From: Propionibacteriaceae bacterium
GTDB taxonomy: Bacteria; Actinomycetota; Actinomycetes; Propionibacteriales; Propionibacteriaceae
DNA: 6,337 nt
Assembly: GCA_009778535.1 (NCBI GenBank)
Contig: WRJP01000104.1
Location: 1-6,337 of the forward strand
Direction: 5' to 3'
Every line of letters begins with the position of its first letter. Position 1 is the stretch's first letter. The notes under the pieces were generated by a model, which was given only the letters and a program-made list of their open reading frames with translations, did no database searches and was not told the origin of the DNA. Made by a program: the position numbers and the translations under genes. Shown here in pieces: positions 6,073 to 6,337 of the stretch.

Positions 6073-6159
6073 CTGCAATGTGGGCAAATAACGCTGAAAT
6101 CTCTTCAGCGAATCCCGCTCTGCCTTTAGCGCATTCTTTGTGAGCTTGACTTTAGCCAT
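6040..6159 (-). CDS. V-type ATP synthase subunit D, N-terminal fragment
   Basis: The 40 codons begin MAKVKLTKNALKAERDSLKR and continue FQRYLPTLQLKKQQLQMEIR. This fits the N-terminal coiled coil of bacterial V/A-type ATPase subunit D, the central-stalk subunit that couples rotation in the peripheral sector to ion flow through the membrane. The bacterial form with KLTKNALK and YLPTLQLKKQQLQ is seen in Fibrobacter-, Chlamydia- and spirochaete-type operons, not in ordinary Actinomycetia, which use F-type synthases. The rest of the gene (over 150 residues in the family) is missing. The open frame continues to 5770, but those codons are antisense to the protease. The ATG at 6159 lacks a Shine-Dalgarno. 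TATATT, about 6-11 bases before it, resembles a -10 box, so the transcript would have almost no leader. The upstream neighbour is not another ATPase subunit. Confidence 0.8.
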
Positions 6160-6182
6160 GGTGTAAATATAGTAAATGCGGA

Positions 6183-6202
6183 CTTACTGGCTAGGGAGTA
6201 AG
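6183..6202. repeat. Short inverted repeat between the FISUMP and V-ATPase fragments
   Basis: CTTACT (6183-6188) and AGTAAG (6197-6202) are perfect inverse complements around an 8-base loop. They sit in the 58-base gap after the FISUMP stop and before the subunit D start. It could be a weak terminator for the FISUMP gene, but the stem is short, AT-rich and lacks a T-run. Confidence 0.25.
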
Positions 6203-6217
6203 GAATGGGGTATATAC

Positions 6218-6337
6218 CTAATCCTGCACGCAACGGACACTAAACAAGCCCGTCTTATTGCCGTTGCCCCAGTAGGCGTACTCGTAGCTGTAGCCCATGA
6301 AGCGGCGGTAGGCGCCGCTGGCACTGCCCCCAGAACT
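6218..6337 (-). CDS. FISUMP-domain protein, C-terminal fragment (runs off the right edge)
   Basis: The last 39 codons before TAG read AYRRFMGYSYEYAYWGNGNK, then a short link, then LFSVRCVQD. The ending FSVRCVQD, preceded by a Tyr-rich strand, is the signature end of the Fibrobacter succinogenes major paralogous domain (FISUMP), found in surface or secreted, often lipid-anchored, proteins of unknown function. Such proteins occur in many copies in Fibrobacter and also in Bacteroidetes. Codon choice here (TAC, GGC, CGC, AAC) appears more GC-ending than in the genes to the left. The start and any signal peptide lie outside the window. Because these domains are paralogous repeats, they are also common places for assemblies to break. 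Confidence 0.8.
   Translation of the reverse strand, partial: SSGGSASGAYRRFMGYSYEYAYWGNGNKTGLFSVRCVQD

Noticed and set aside
5770..6159. A 129-codon minus-strand protein beginning as V-ATPase subunit D, possibly a novel fusion.
   Set aside because: Only the first 40 or so residues fit the family; the rest is the antisense of the C1 protease and lies beyond the junction.
5611..6218. GGGTATATACC occurs at 5611-5621 and again at 6208-6218, as if flanking an inserted element.
   Set aside because: The core GGTATATACC is a 10-base palindrome that recurs easily; the first copy is inside the protease coding region and the junction near 6040 does not coincide with either copy.

Overview
Bases 1 to about 6030 look like a chromosomal segment from an actinobacterium of the class Actinomycetia, perhaps Micrococcales or a relative with moderate GC. 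The evidence is the DUF5318 gene next to a class A penicillin-binding protein, a Fur-like remnant in front of katG, an actinobacterial-type pyridoxamine phosphate oxidase and a LytR-CpsA-Psr protein. The last 300 bases look different. They carry, on the minus strand, the start of a V-type ATP synthase subunit D and the end of a FISUMP-type protein. That pair is typical of Fibrobacter-like bacteria and foreign to Actinomycetia, so the window is probably chimeric, by assembly or by transfer, with a junction near 6030-6060.

Layout. On the minus strand at the left edge are the first 70 codons of a class A penicillin-binding protein, overlapped by 8 bases by the upstream DUF5318 zinc-ribbon gene. 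Upstream of that is tRNA-Gly(CCC). A divergent promoter region (about 766-873) separates these from a rightward unit, which holds a decayed furA remnant followed directly by an intact 738-residue catalase-peroxidase, katG. After a nested hairpin comes pdxH, which looks leaderless. pdxH ends tail to tail with, and overlaps, a leftward LytR-CpsA-Psr gene. A 253-base divergent region with a strong imperfect palindrome separates that gene from a secreted papain-like (C1) protease, which is cut off after its catalytic cysteine at the junction.

How the genes fit together. The PBP and the LCP protein are both cell-envelope builders, and DUF5318 is coupled to the PBP. KatG detoxifies peroxide; its usual local repressor, FurA, has been reduced to a fragment with no DNA-binding or sensor function, which suggests katG is derepressed or controlled elsewhere. 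PdxH makes pyridoxal 5'-phosphate.

I found no CRISPR array, insertion sequence or unknown defence system. The two observations most worth checking are the furA remnant and the cross-phylum junction.
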